A stretch of 9,099 nt of DNA from Candidatus Thorarchaeota archaeon (lineage in GTDB: Archaea > Asgardarchaeota > Thorarchaeia > Thorarchaeales > Thorarchaeaceae). The stretch is taken from contig JAEOUL010000182.1 in NCBI GenBank assembly GCA_016839345.1, forward strand, positions 1-9,099, written 5' to 3'. The notes under the pieces were generated by a model. It worked only from the letters and a program-made list of their open reading frames with translations, ran no database searches and was not told the DNA's origin. Within the stretch, counting starts at the first letter, position 1; each line of letters begins with the position of its first letter. Below are positions 1-5,922 of this stretch, piece by piece. The position numbers were made by a program, and so were the translations under genes.

Positions 1-321
1 CTCATCTGACTTTGCTGCTCTCATCGCATCCATCCCGGAGGGATACCCTCCTGGTGGAGTGTCAGACATTACATTGACATACCAAAGATTCCTAATGATA
101 TAAACAGCTACGACACGAATGGGAAGAGTCGGAATGTTTTCCAAAAATAGAACTGAATCACCCGACTGGATTTCGCTTTCATCCTTTCGTGGTTCTCCAT
201 GCATGTCCATAATGGTTTCAATATACTCATAGAGGACCTTCTTCGCTCCCTCTCTGAGAATGTCAAGAGAGGTTTCTACGATAATACCTTCATCTTGTAT
301 GGGTTCCGCTTTATCGGCCAT
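1..321 (-). CDS. Hypothetical protein, N-terminal 107 residues (cut by left window edge)
   Basis: This frame is open from an ATG at 319-321 to the window edge with no stop, so only the first 107 residues are visible and the gene continues to the left. An AGAGGA motif (complement of 328-333) lies 6 nt before the ATG, and an in-frame TAA a few codons further upstream limits the start to this ATG. Residues 1-40 are predicted helical and acidic. Residues 55-86 look like beta strands (SVLFLENIPTLPIRVVAVYI then NLWYVNVM), followed by a Pro/Gly turn TPPGGYPSG at about 89-97. There is no signal peptide or membrane segment. It lies downstream of trpS on the same strand with a 99-nt gap, so co-transcription is possible; an AATAAAG at 362-368 could instead be its own TATA element. 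I do not recognise the family and assign no function. It is probably a real gene because of the SD, the open frame and protein-like composition. Confidence 0.62.
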   Translation of the reverse strand, partial: MADKAEPIQDEGIIVETSLDILREGAKKVLYEYIETIMDMHGEPRKDESEIQSGDSVLFLENIPTLPIRVVAVYIIRNLWYVNVMSDTPPGGYPSGMDAMRAAKSDE

Positions 322-420
322 AGCAGGTCCTCTTTGGCATTCTTGCTGTATAACCTTTGCTCTTTATTGGAAAATCCCTATTCATGAAAATTGATGAAAC
401 TGGGATTTAGATTGTGAGGT

Positions 421-1572
421 TTATCTACGAACATCTTCTCTCAACCTATCAGCTGAAAACTCGTGCACTCTGTCCACGACCTCTTCACGAGCGGCCTGAT
501 GCTTCTCAAGATACTCCATCATCATCGGGGCAAGGATTTGCTTGCACTCACCACAGAGAATCTCTCCACTGCGACACTTTGCTTCAATATCAGCCAAGTC
601 TTTATCATCAGGCATGAAGATGAACATATAGTACTTGAACACACTACAGATGTCAGGATTGGCACCTAGTTTCCTCTGTTCTTCTACTGTTGTCCTACCA
701 CCGGTGAATGCCGCCATGATCTTCTTCTTCGCCATCTTCGGAGTGTCAGTAGTAAAGACCGCAGACATTGGTTCGCTAGAAGACATCTTCCCACCCTCCT
801 TCAGGCCAGGCACGAATGAGCACTGGATGCTTGCGGGTTTGTAGTATCCCATTCTTTCAGCCACATCTCGAGTTATTCTCCAGAAAGGATCCTGATCAAT
901 GGCACACGGGATTATGCATGGTGTTGTCTTCTCATACAGCCATGAATGTAGAAATGCAGGAACAGCCTGGATAGCAGGGTGCCAGGTGGACCCGATGTTT
1001 GTGCTGCTGTCGAACCCAAATACAGCCTTCACAGTTGAGAAAGTCACCTTCCGTGCGACCTCTACTGCAATCTCATAGAGAAGATCGATGTGTTCGATAT
1101 CCTGAATGACAAAAGTATTCTCAGGTTCGAATCCTAGTGCCAGAAGGTCTAAGGTATTATCATAAGTGAACTTCCTGACATCATCTAGACTTAGATGAGA
1201 TTCGAAGAAATACTTCTCATCATTGGTCATCTGGAAGTATAGACGTGTGTCAAACTTGTCCTGCATCCATTTGGTGAAGACCCATGGAACTAAGTGTCCA
1301 ATATGAGTTATACCACTTGGTCCTCGACCTGTGTAAAGGACAAACTTGTTTCCCTTTTCATATTCATCGAGAATCCAACCGAGGTCTCTGTGAGAGAAAA
1401 AGAGCTCTCGCTTTAGGAGCATGTGTTTCTCTTTCGTGATCTTATAGATTCGGTCTCTCAACTCTTGAGTGATCCTTTCAGTTCCAAACTGCTCTATGAG
1501 ACGATCGTAGTCCACAATTCCCCTTACTTCCCAAGGAGTTACTACAAAGTCGTCTTCCTGCTTTTCACCCAT
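421..1572 (-). CDS. trpS: Tryptophanyl-tRNA synthetase, archaeal/eukaryotic type
   Basis: This cytosolic class I aminoacyl-tRNA synthetase charges tRNA-Trp with tryptophan using ATP. At 383 aa it has the usual length for the archaeal form. Visible signatures are the N-terminal TPWEV (12-16), the FFSHRD segment (58-63), the HIGH-type ATP motif GPSGITHIGHL (84-94), the conserved IPCAIDQDP block (221-229) and the KMSSS loop (262-266). These closely match the eukaryotic cytosolic enzyme and not the short bacterial form. Four cysteines in the C-terminal tRNA-binding region (C309, C333, C340, C343; C-x23-C-x6-C-x2-C) resemble the iron-sulfur motif reported for Thermotoga maritima TrpRS. The ATG start has a GGAAGG ribosome site (complement of 1581-1586) 8 nt upstream. 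The gene is divergent from nhaA across 127 nt and is unrelated in function to the transport genes. It appears intact, with no frameshift or missing catalytic motif. Confidence 0.97.
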   Translation of the reverse strand: MGEKQEDDFVVTPWEVRGIVDYDRLIEQFGTERITQELRDRIYKITKEKHMLLKRELFFSHRDLGWILDEYEKGNKFVLYTGRGPSGITHIGHLVPWVFTKWMQDKFDTRLYFQMTNDEKYFFESHLSLDDVRKFTYDNTLDLLALGFEPENTFVIQDIEHIDLLYEIAVEVARKVTFSTVKAVFGFDSSTNIGSTWHPAIQAVPAFLHSWLYEKTTPCIIPCAIDQDPFWRITRDVAERMGYYKPASIQCSFVPGLKEGGKMSSSEPMSAVFTTDTPKMAKKKIMAAFTGGRTTVEEQRKLGANPDICSVFKYYMFIFMPDDKDLADIEAKCRSGEILCGECKQILAPMMMEYLEKHQAAREEVVDRVHEFSADRLREDVRR

Positions 1573-1656
1573 GTGGATGTCCTTCCAACTAATTACTTAC
1601 AAAGTTTGAATCTGTATTGCAATTAAGGGTGGTGGTGCTTTGTACCAACAGAGGGG

Positions 1657-1666
1657 ATTATATCTA
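1657..1666 (+). promoter_or_regulatory. Probable TATA box of the nhaA promoter
   Basis: An A/T-rich element (ATTATATCTA) sits in the trpS-nhaA divergent region about 35-43 nt before the nhaA ATG. With the usual archaeal spacing of roughly 25 nt to the start site, transcription would begin near 1685-1690, leaving a very short leader that just includes the AGGAG ribosome site. The call rests on base composition and spacing only. No equally clear element was found for the opposing trpS gene. Confidence 0.45.
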
Positions 1667-1688
1667 TGAGTTGATAAACCGCAAAGAT

Positions 1689-1693
1689 AGGAG
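1689..1693 (+). promoter_or_regulatory. Ribosome binding site of nhaA
   Basis: AGGAG stands 6 nt before the ATG at 1700. It decides in favour of this start over the in-frame ATG at codon 27, and so keeps the basic N-terminal extension in the protein. Confidence 0.75.
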
Positions 1694-1699
1694 AGAAAG

Positions 1700-3133
1700 A
1701 TGGCACGAGGTAGAAAGCGATTCAAGAAGGGGCGTCCAAACAAGATACTACGAGTCATTAGACCTTTCAATGAGTTTATGCAGTATGAAGCATCTGGAGG
1801 AATCGCTCTATTAGCTTGTGTGATTGGAGCTCTGATAATCTCAAACTCTCCTATTGGTCATTCCTTCCTTTCAATATGGGAAACATATGTTGGAATATCG
1901 ATTGGTTCATTCAATTTGACAAAACCGCTCGTGTTCTGGATTAACGATCTCCTAATGGCGGTGTTCTTCTTTCTGATTGGTCTAGAAATTAAGCGTGAAG
2001 TGCTAATTGGTGAACTCAGTACCCCCAGAGTTGCACTTGCACCAATTATTGCGGCTATCGGAGGAATGCTAATTCCAGGAATTCTGTTTCTCTCTATCAA
2101 TCCTCTTGGAAGTATAGGATCTCAGGCATGGGCGATCCCCATCGCGACGGATATTGCTGTTGCTCTTGGCTTGCTATCGATTTTTGGTTCAAAAGTTCCA
2201 ACTTCACTCAAAATCTTTCTTACAACATTAGCAATCACAGATGATATTGGTGGTGTTCTTGTCATAGCACTTTTCTACACAAGTGAGCTTGTTGTCATCC
2301 CCCTAGTTGTTGGAGCATTATTGCTATTAATAATGATAGTCATTAATCGATTAGGTATTAGGCAACTTCTTGTATATGCAGTAATTGGAGTCATGGTCTG
2401 GCTTCAATTCATATTATCAGGAATTCATCCAACAGTTGCAGGCATCTTAATTGCTCTAACAATACCTGCAACAACGAAGATTGATTATGCAGAATTCATT
2501 TCAATCAGCTCAGATTTGGTCAGGAGAATTCAAGATGCATCAGCAGAAGGCATCGATGATATTGACTCCAAAAGGTTTCAAGAAACTTCGGATACCCTAA
2601 GAGTGGCTTGTCGGGATGTTGAAGCGCCACTTCAACTTGCAGAGCATGGATTAACAAAATGGGTTGTGTTTGTGATCATACCAATTTTTGCACTGGCAAA
2701 TGCAGGAATCGTTCTTTTTGAACTCACAATCAATACAATACTCAATCCAGTTTCATTAGGAATTATAGTGGGACTTGTAATTGGAAAGCCAATAGGCATC
2801 CTCTCATTCACTTGGATTTCAATTAAACTGGGAATTATTAACCTGCCAGATGGAGTCAATTGGGAAACCATGATTGGAATGGCATTCTTGGGTGGGATTG
2901 GGTTTACAATATCGATCTTTATTTCATCTCTTGCTTTGGTAGGAAATGCATTAGTAGGAGCAAAAGGAGCCATTCTACTTGCTTCCTTCATTTCTGGAAT
3001 TATTGGCATATTGATACTCACAAAAGCGTTGAGAGATTTGGATGAAACTTCAAAGCCATATGCAGTGACTGATAAAGGTCCTCCAAACATCATACATAGT
3101 GAAACTGCGGTGGATGTTACAGATAGGACTTAG
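1700..3133 (+). CDS. nhaA: Na+/H+ antiporter NhaA
   Basis: This integral membrane secondary antiporter exchanges cytosolic Na+ for external H+ and serves sodium and pH homeostasis. At 477 aa it is longer than E. coli NhaA. Visible family features are ASGGIALL (31-38) at the start of TM1, the TM2 block FFFLIGLEIKREV (89-101), ATDIAVALG (149-157) whose D151 corresponds to E. coli D133, the ion-site pair TDD (180-182; D181/D182 = D163/D164), HPTVAGILIAL (243-253), FALANAG (330-336), GKPIG (362-366; K363 = K300) and GGIGFTISIFIS (398-409). All key residues are present. A hydrophilic insertion at about 258-315, ending in C-x-DVEAPLQ-type sequence, is usual for the longer NhaA subtype. The first 21 residues contain ten Arg/Lys and no acidic residue. 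The hydrophilic C-terminal tail begins near 444. The gene is monocistronic or the first gene of the cluster; 78 nt with a TATA-like element separate it from the next gene. Confidence 0.97.
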   Translation: MARGRKRFKKGRPNKILRVIRPFNEFMQYEASGGIALLACVIGALIISNSPIGHSFLSIWETYVGISIGSFNLTKPLVFWINDLLMAVFFFLIGLEIKREVLIGELSTPRVALAPIIAAIGGMLIPGILFLSINPLGSIGSQAWAIPIATDIAVALGLLSIFGSKVPTSLKIFLTTLAITDDIGGVLVIALFYTSELVVIPLVVGALLLLIMIVINRLGIRQLLVYAVIGVMVWLQFILSGIHPTVAGILIALTIPATTKIDYAEFISISSDLVRRIQDASAEGIDDIDSKRFQETSDTLRVACRDVEAPLQLAEHGLTKWVVFVIIPIFALANAGIVLFELTINTILNPVSLGIIVGLVIGKPIGILSFTWISIKLGIINLPDGVNWETMIGMAFLGGIGFTISIFISSLALVGNALVGAKGAILLASFISGIIGILILTKALRDLDETSKPYAVTDKGPPNIIHSETAVDVTDRT

Positions 3134-3143
3134 GCGACAAAGA

Positions 3144-3156
3144 GCTATAATAAAAA
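3144..3156 (+). promoter_or_regulatory. Probable TATA box for the amphi-Trp / PhoU-like / antiporter operon
   Basis: The element GCTATAATAAAAA begins 11 nt after the nhaA stop and lies 56-68 nt before the next ATG. It is the strongest TATA-like sequence in the window. At archaeal spacing it would place the start site near 3172-3178 and give a leader of about 35 nt. It suggests that the three genes following nhaA form their own transcription unit, although read-through from nhaA remains possible because no T-run terminator is visible between them. Confidence 0.5.
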
Positions 3157-3211
3157 GGATGAATTCACAAAGCAACTATCAATTGCACTTCATATCAAAG
3201 GAGAATGCAAT

Positions 3212-3463
3212 ATGCGTATTGAAGAATATGAGTTCGAGGAGGAAAAGACACTCAACAATTTAGCTGATTTACTCGTCGAAATTGCAGAACAGATACGAGC
3301 AGGAGAACAACTGGAGCTTCCTATGCCCACATTGCAAGAAGGAACAGTAAAGGTACCTCTCGGAGAACCTATTGAAACTGGAATTGAGGTCACAGTTAGG
3401 CGTCACTTCATTCATGTAGACTTTGCGCTATCATGGAGAAGAAGAAAGGAGGAGGAGATTTAG
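3212..3463 (+). CDS. Amphi-Trp domain protein (83 aa)
   Basis: This small soluble protein ends in the pattern typical of amphi-Trp domain proteins. An N-terminal acidic stretch (EEYEFEEEKT, 4-13) is followed by an amphipathic helix (14-32, NLADLLVEIAEQIRAGE), a short linker, then alternating hydrophobic/charged strands (45-50 and 57-72) finishing in FALSWRRR with the single Trp at position 75. The length agrees with the family, for which I know no firmly established biochemical role. The start has AAAGGAG (3197-3203) 8 nt upstream. The stop lies 3 nt before the next start, and the last codons (encoding RRRKEEEI) double as the neighbour's ribosome binding site, so the two genes are almost certainly co-transcribed and translationally linked. 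The family call is from recalled pattern similarity. A general beta-sheet accessory protein is the alternative. Confidence 0.75.
   Translation: MRIEEYEFEEEKTLNNLADLLVEIAEQIRAGEQLELPMPTLQEGTVKVPLGEPIETGIEVTVRRHFIHVDFALSWRRRKEEEI
3448..3457 (+). promoter_or_regulatory. Ribosome binding site of the PhoU-like gene, inside the upstream coding end
   Basis: GGAGGAGGAG is part of a 24-nt all-purine run (3435-3458) within the last codons of the amphi-Trp gene. It ends 9 nt before the ATG at 3467 and fits anti-SD pairing in more than one register. This arrangement supports coupled translation of the two proteins. Confidence 0.75.
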
Positions 3464-3466
3464 GTT

Positions 3467-4090
3467 ATGTCCTCTGAGTTCTTGGATAGATCTACAATTC
3501 TTAAAGAACTTGAATCAATTCTAGGTGTTCAAGAAAGAATATCAGAGTATGTTGACAAGCGACTCTGTCTCAAATGTGATGAGGTCTTCGAAGAGGGTTT
3601 AGAAGAAAAAAGGAAAGAAGCCTTCAAACAAATTAGAGGATTGATTGACAAATACGCTTTTTCAAAGAAACTACCAAAGAATGAATTGGGGATCATGACC
3701 CAATCGATAATTTCACATCTTCTTAATATTCAACACACCTTCCTTAGAGTCTTGGTTCGTATTGATATGCTTCAAGATGAAAAATTCAATGAGATCTTTA
3801 TGGACTCACTGATTACAATCTCAGGAAGAGTTCATGAAATGATGACTGCACTAAAGCTGATGGTCAGCGAAAAAGCAGTCAATTCAGAAGATGCAGACAA
3901 CACACTTGAGCTTATAATAAAACTTGAGAGACAGATCGACGAGGACAACATTGTAATTTGTCGTCAGATTTCTGTAGCTACAGGGGGAAACTCAGACTTC
4001 CCTTGCTATATGATGAGGAAAATTGTTGCGGACTTGGAACATGTTTCAGACTATGTCAAAGAATGTGCTGAAATTGTTGCGGAGATTTGA
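3467..4090 (+). CDS. PhoU-like / DUF47 family helical-bundle protein
   Basis: This 207-aa cytosolic protein is predicted to be almost wholly helical. Two segments resemble the PhoU/DUF47 core: LERQIDEDNIVICRQI (153-168), with the E-x3-D spacing of the family, and LEHVSDYVKECAEIV (190-204), with E191-x3-D195, the position that binds metal in PhoU proteins. The helix at about 75-100 and the 115-135 helix would complete a bundle. PhoU relatives act as accessory or regulatory proteins of phosphate transporters, and some archaeal forms are linked to ion channels. A CLKC motif (C34, C37) near the N-terminus is unusual and could bind a metal. The gene is 3 nt behind the amphi-Trp gene and 9 nt before a CPA1 antiporter, with no phosphate transporter in view. 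I infer a role with the antiporter and not with phosphate uptake. The similarity is partial and recalled from memory. Confidence 0.7.
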   Translation: MSSEFLDRSTILKELESILGVQERISEYVDKRLCLKCDEVFEEGLEEKRKEAFKQIRGLIDKYAFSKKLPKNELGIMTQSIISHLLNIQHTFLRVLVRIDMLQDEKFNEIFMDSLITISGRVHEMMTALKLMVSEKAVNSEDADNTLELIIKLERQIDEDNIVICRQISVATGGNSDFPCYMMRKIVADLEHVSDYVKECAEIVAEI

Positions 4091-4099
4091 TATTCATTG

Positions 4100-5818
4100 A
4101 TGCAAGAATTACCAACTACCATTCTTGTATTGGTTGCTGGTATTCTTATCATAGGAGTTGCACTTGCAAAGATTGCTGAAAGATATCGAGTTCCACATCC
4201 TATTCCCTTGGTGATTGCGGGTCTAATAATGGGAAGAGTTCTGGTCGTTCTAATTCCTACGGAACCACTCGTTCAGATTGCTGGATTCGATTTCATTGCA
4301 CAGCTCACTCTCGCGACTGTTCTTTTCTATGCTGGGCTAACACTTAATCTTAGAAATCTCAGACTTTCAATTGTTAACGTTATGCTATTAGCGACGATTG
4401 GTGTTCTAGCTACATCTCTAATTGGTGGAATCGCAATACAAGCATCAACTACTGCATTAGGAATTGAAATTGGCATCGCGGCATTTCTCATTGGAGCTAT
4501 ATTGTCGCCCACAGATCCTGCAGCACTGTTTGCAGTTCTTGAAACGGGAGGTGTGAGGGTCAAGAGGAAACTCTTCTCTATTCTGGAAGGAGAAGCGGTG
4601 CTTAATGATGCCACATCAGTCATCCTAGTGATTCTTGTGTTTGAACCAATAGTAATTGCTTCACTAGCAGATCTACCCGGGGGTGTAAACTGGGGTCTGA
4701 TTTTTGCAGAGTTTGGAGTAAGTATGGGATTAGGTGTTGTTCTGGGTTACTTTGTAGCTCGAGTAATTGGATGGGCTATTCCAAAAGCTGGTGATGACAC
4801 AAATATCGCAATTCTCACAGCCACCTCACCATTTTTTGCATATGGAGTTGGTGAGCTGTTTACCTACATTCCGGGCTTCCCAGTGCATCCTGGAGCTCTT
4901 GCTGCTGTATTTGCAGGTATATTCATGGCAAATGCCAGAAGGCTTGGACTTGAACCACTTCCACAGCAATCGATGAGAGGAGTTATGAAGAATGTTTCAT
5001 TCTTTTTTGAAATCGTTATTTTCATCCTACTAGGGTATTCTTTGAGTGTTCCCCTAATAGAAGGGGATCATTCAACAGAAACCATTTCATTCATTTTTGC
5101 TAATCCAGGAATTCTAGTTCTGGGTCTAGTTACAGCTGTATTAGTGATATTTGTTGCAAGACCAATCTCGGTTTTTCTAGTAACAGCTGGAGATCGAAAT
5201 ATGGGAATGAGAGACAGATTCTTTCTAAGCTGGGCGGGAGTGAAAGGAGTTGCCAGTGCAGCCCTTGCGGCTATTGCAGTAACTGTGATTATTCAATTTA
5301 GTTCTGCACCAACATATGTAGATGCAATAAAGTATGTCGTTCCAACAATCTATGCAATTGTATTTACAGTCTTGATTGTCAGTCTCTTTGTACAAGGACT
5401 ATCAACAACATTTTTAGCAAATATACTGGGACTTACTGAAAAAGAAGATTTGGCTAAAGAGATTACAGTTCACAGAGATGCAACTCGGCAGGCTCTATTG
5501 CACTTGGTTGATCAATATACTGAAGGAAAAATTGAATCAGGAATGTATTCTCGCTTAAAAGCCGAACTGGAAGAAGAAATATTCAATCTGGAAGATGAAC
5601 TTAGACGTGTTGTTTCAGAGCGACGAGCCAGAATAAAGGAGCTCAAAGTTCGGGAGGAAATCTACAGGAAAAAACTGGAATTCTATGAGCAACAATATGA
5701 ATCAGATAAGATCCCAGATAGTATTTTTCAAGATCTGAAGAATGAACTCACTGCTGAAATTGAGGAAGTAGTGAACAGAATCAGAATGCAGGAAAAGCGA
5801 ATGGAATCGGAAGAATAG
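4100..5818 (+). CDS. CPA1-type Na+(K+)/H+ antiporter with C-terminal coiled-coil repeat domain
   Basis: This membrane secondary transporter exchanges monovalent cations for protons. The membrane part covers about residues 5-440 with roughly 12-13 hydrophobic segments. It carries FYAGLTLNL (76-84), the GAILSPTDPAALFAVL block (132-147), EGEAVLNDAT (163-172) with the Asn-Asp ion-site pair N169/D170 that marks electroneutral CPA1 exchangers, ARPISVF (353-359) and LSWAGVKGVASAALA (377-391), where Lys replaces the more common Arg. The last ~125 residues are hydrophilic, charged and helical and contain two copies of a 60-residue-spaced unit (see repeat entry), presumably a cytosolic regulatory tail. 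The start is uncertain by one codon: TTG at 4097 directly precedes the ATG at 4100, and the nearest GGAG (4081-4084) lies in the upstream gene at a rather long spacing. It follows the PhoU-like gene by 9 nt and is surely in its operon. Ion preference (Na+, Li+ or K+) cannot be read from the sequence. Confidence 0.95.
   Translation: MQELPTTILVLVAGILIIGVALAKIAERYRVPHPIPLVIAGLIMGRVLVVLIPTEPLVQIAGFDFIAQLTLATVLFYAGLTLNLRNLRLSIVNVMLLATIGVLATSLIGGIAIQASTTALGIEIGIAAFLIGAILSPTDPAALFAVLETGGVRVKRKLFSILEGEAVLNDATSVILVILVFEPIVIASLADLPGGVNWGLIFAEFGVSMGLGVVLGYFVARVIGWAIPKAGDDTNIAILTATSPFFAYGVGELFTYIPGFPVHPGALAAVFAGIFMANARRLGLEPLPQQSMRGVMKNVSFFFEIVIFILLGYSLSVPLIEGDHSTETISFIFANPGILVLGLVTAVLVIFVARPISVFLVTAGDRNMGMRDRFFLSWAGVKGVASAALAAIAVTVIIQFSSAPTYVDAIKYVVPTIYAIVFTVLIVSLFVQGLSTTFLANILGLTEKEDLAKEITVHRDATRQALLHLVDQYTEGKIESGMYSRLKAELEEEIFNLEDELRRVVSERRARIKELKVREEIYRKKLEFYEQQYESDKIPDSIFQDLKNELTAEIEEVVNRIRMQEKRMESEE
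5477..5785 (+). repeat. Diverged two-copy protein repeat in the antiporter tail (60-codon offset)
   Basis: Codons 5477-5605 and 5657-5785 encode similar segments that align without gaps at an offset of exactly 60 residues. Shared positions follow the pattern R-x2-L-x5-QY-x3-KI-x7-LK-x-EL-x2-EI. The first copy has DQYTEGKIE, the second EQQYESDKIP, each followed by a Leu/Lys/Glu-rich helix. About 13 of 43 positions are identical by my hand alignment, and the DNA is more diverged than the protein. The unit resembles short helix-turn-helix (SHOCT-like) motifs common in archaeal and bacterial tails, separated by a basic coiled coil (SERRARIKELKVREE). Confidence 0.6.
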
Positions 5819-5879
5819 TGACTACTTTCTTTCAGTATTCAGTAGGACTAGATATCTTTCAAGTGATATTAGAGAAGTT

Positions 5880-5889
5880 CTTTTAAATT
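5880..5889 (+). promoter_or_regulatory. Probable TATA box of the P-type ATPase promoter
   Basis: CTTTTAAATT lies 34-43 nt before the ATG at 5923, in the 104-nt gap after the antiporter. Usual archaeal spacing predicts a start site close to 5908-5912, which would make the in-frame TTG at 5911 unusable and leave a leader of about 10-15 nt to ATG 5923. Evidence is composition and spacing only. Confidence 0.42.
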
Positions 5890-5922
5890 CCATATGAACC
5901 TGAATCAACATTGAGAAAGAAT

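Noticed and set aside
199..387. Plus-strand open frame opposite the start of the left-edge gene
   Set aside because: The minus-strand frame has an SD, a constrained ATG and protein-like composition over 107 codons, whereas this one has no ribosome site and overlaps it almost entirely.
383..400. Short inverted repeat TTCAT/ATGAA with an 8-nt loop after trpS
   Set aside because: A five-pair A/T-rich stem is expected by chance and is not followed by a T-run in the right direction.
1573..1699. Searched the divergent region for a tRNA, riboswitch or operator
   Set aside because: No cloverleaf, conserved riboswitch core or clear palindrome was seen; only a TATA-like element and the ribosome sites can be supported.
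2632..3093. Long open frame (about 150 codons) on the minus strand inside nhaA
   Set aside because: It lies wholly antisense to a well-conserved antiporter gene, has no ribosome site and matches no family. Such frames are common opposite hydrophobic codons.
5911..5922. TTG at 5911 as the ATPase start
   Set aside because: It has no ribosome site, would coincide with the predicted transcription start, and ATG 5923 follows four codons later.
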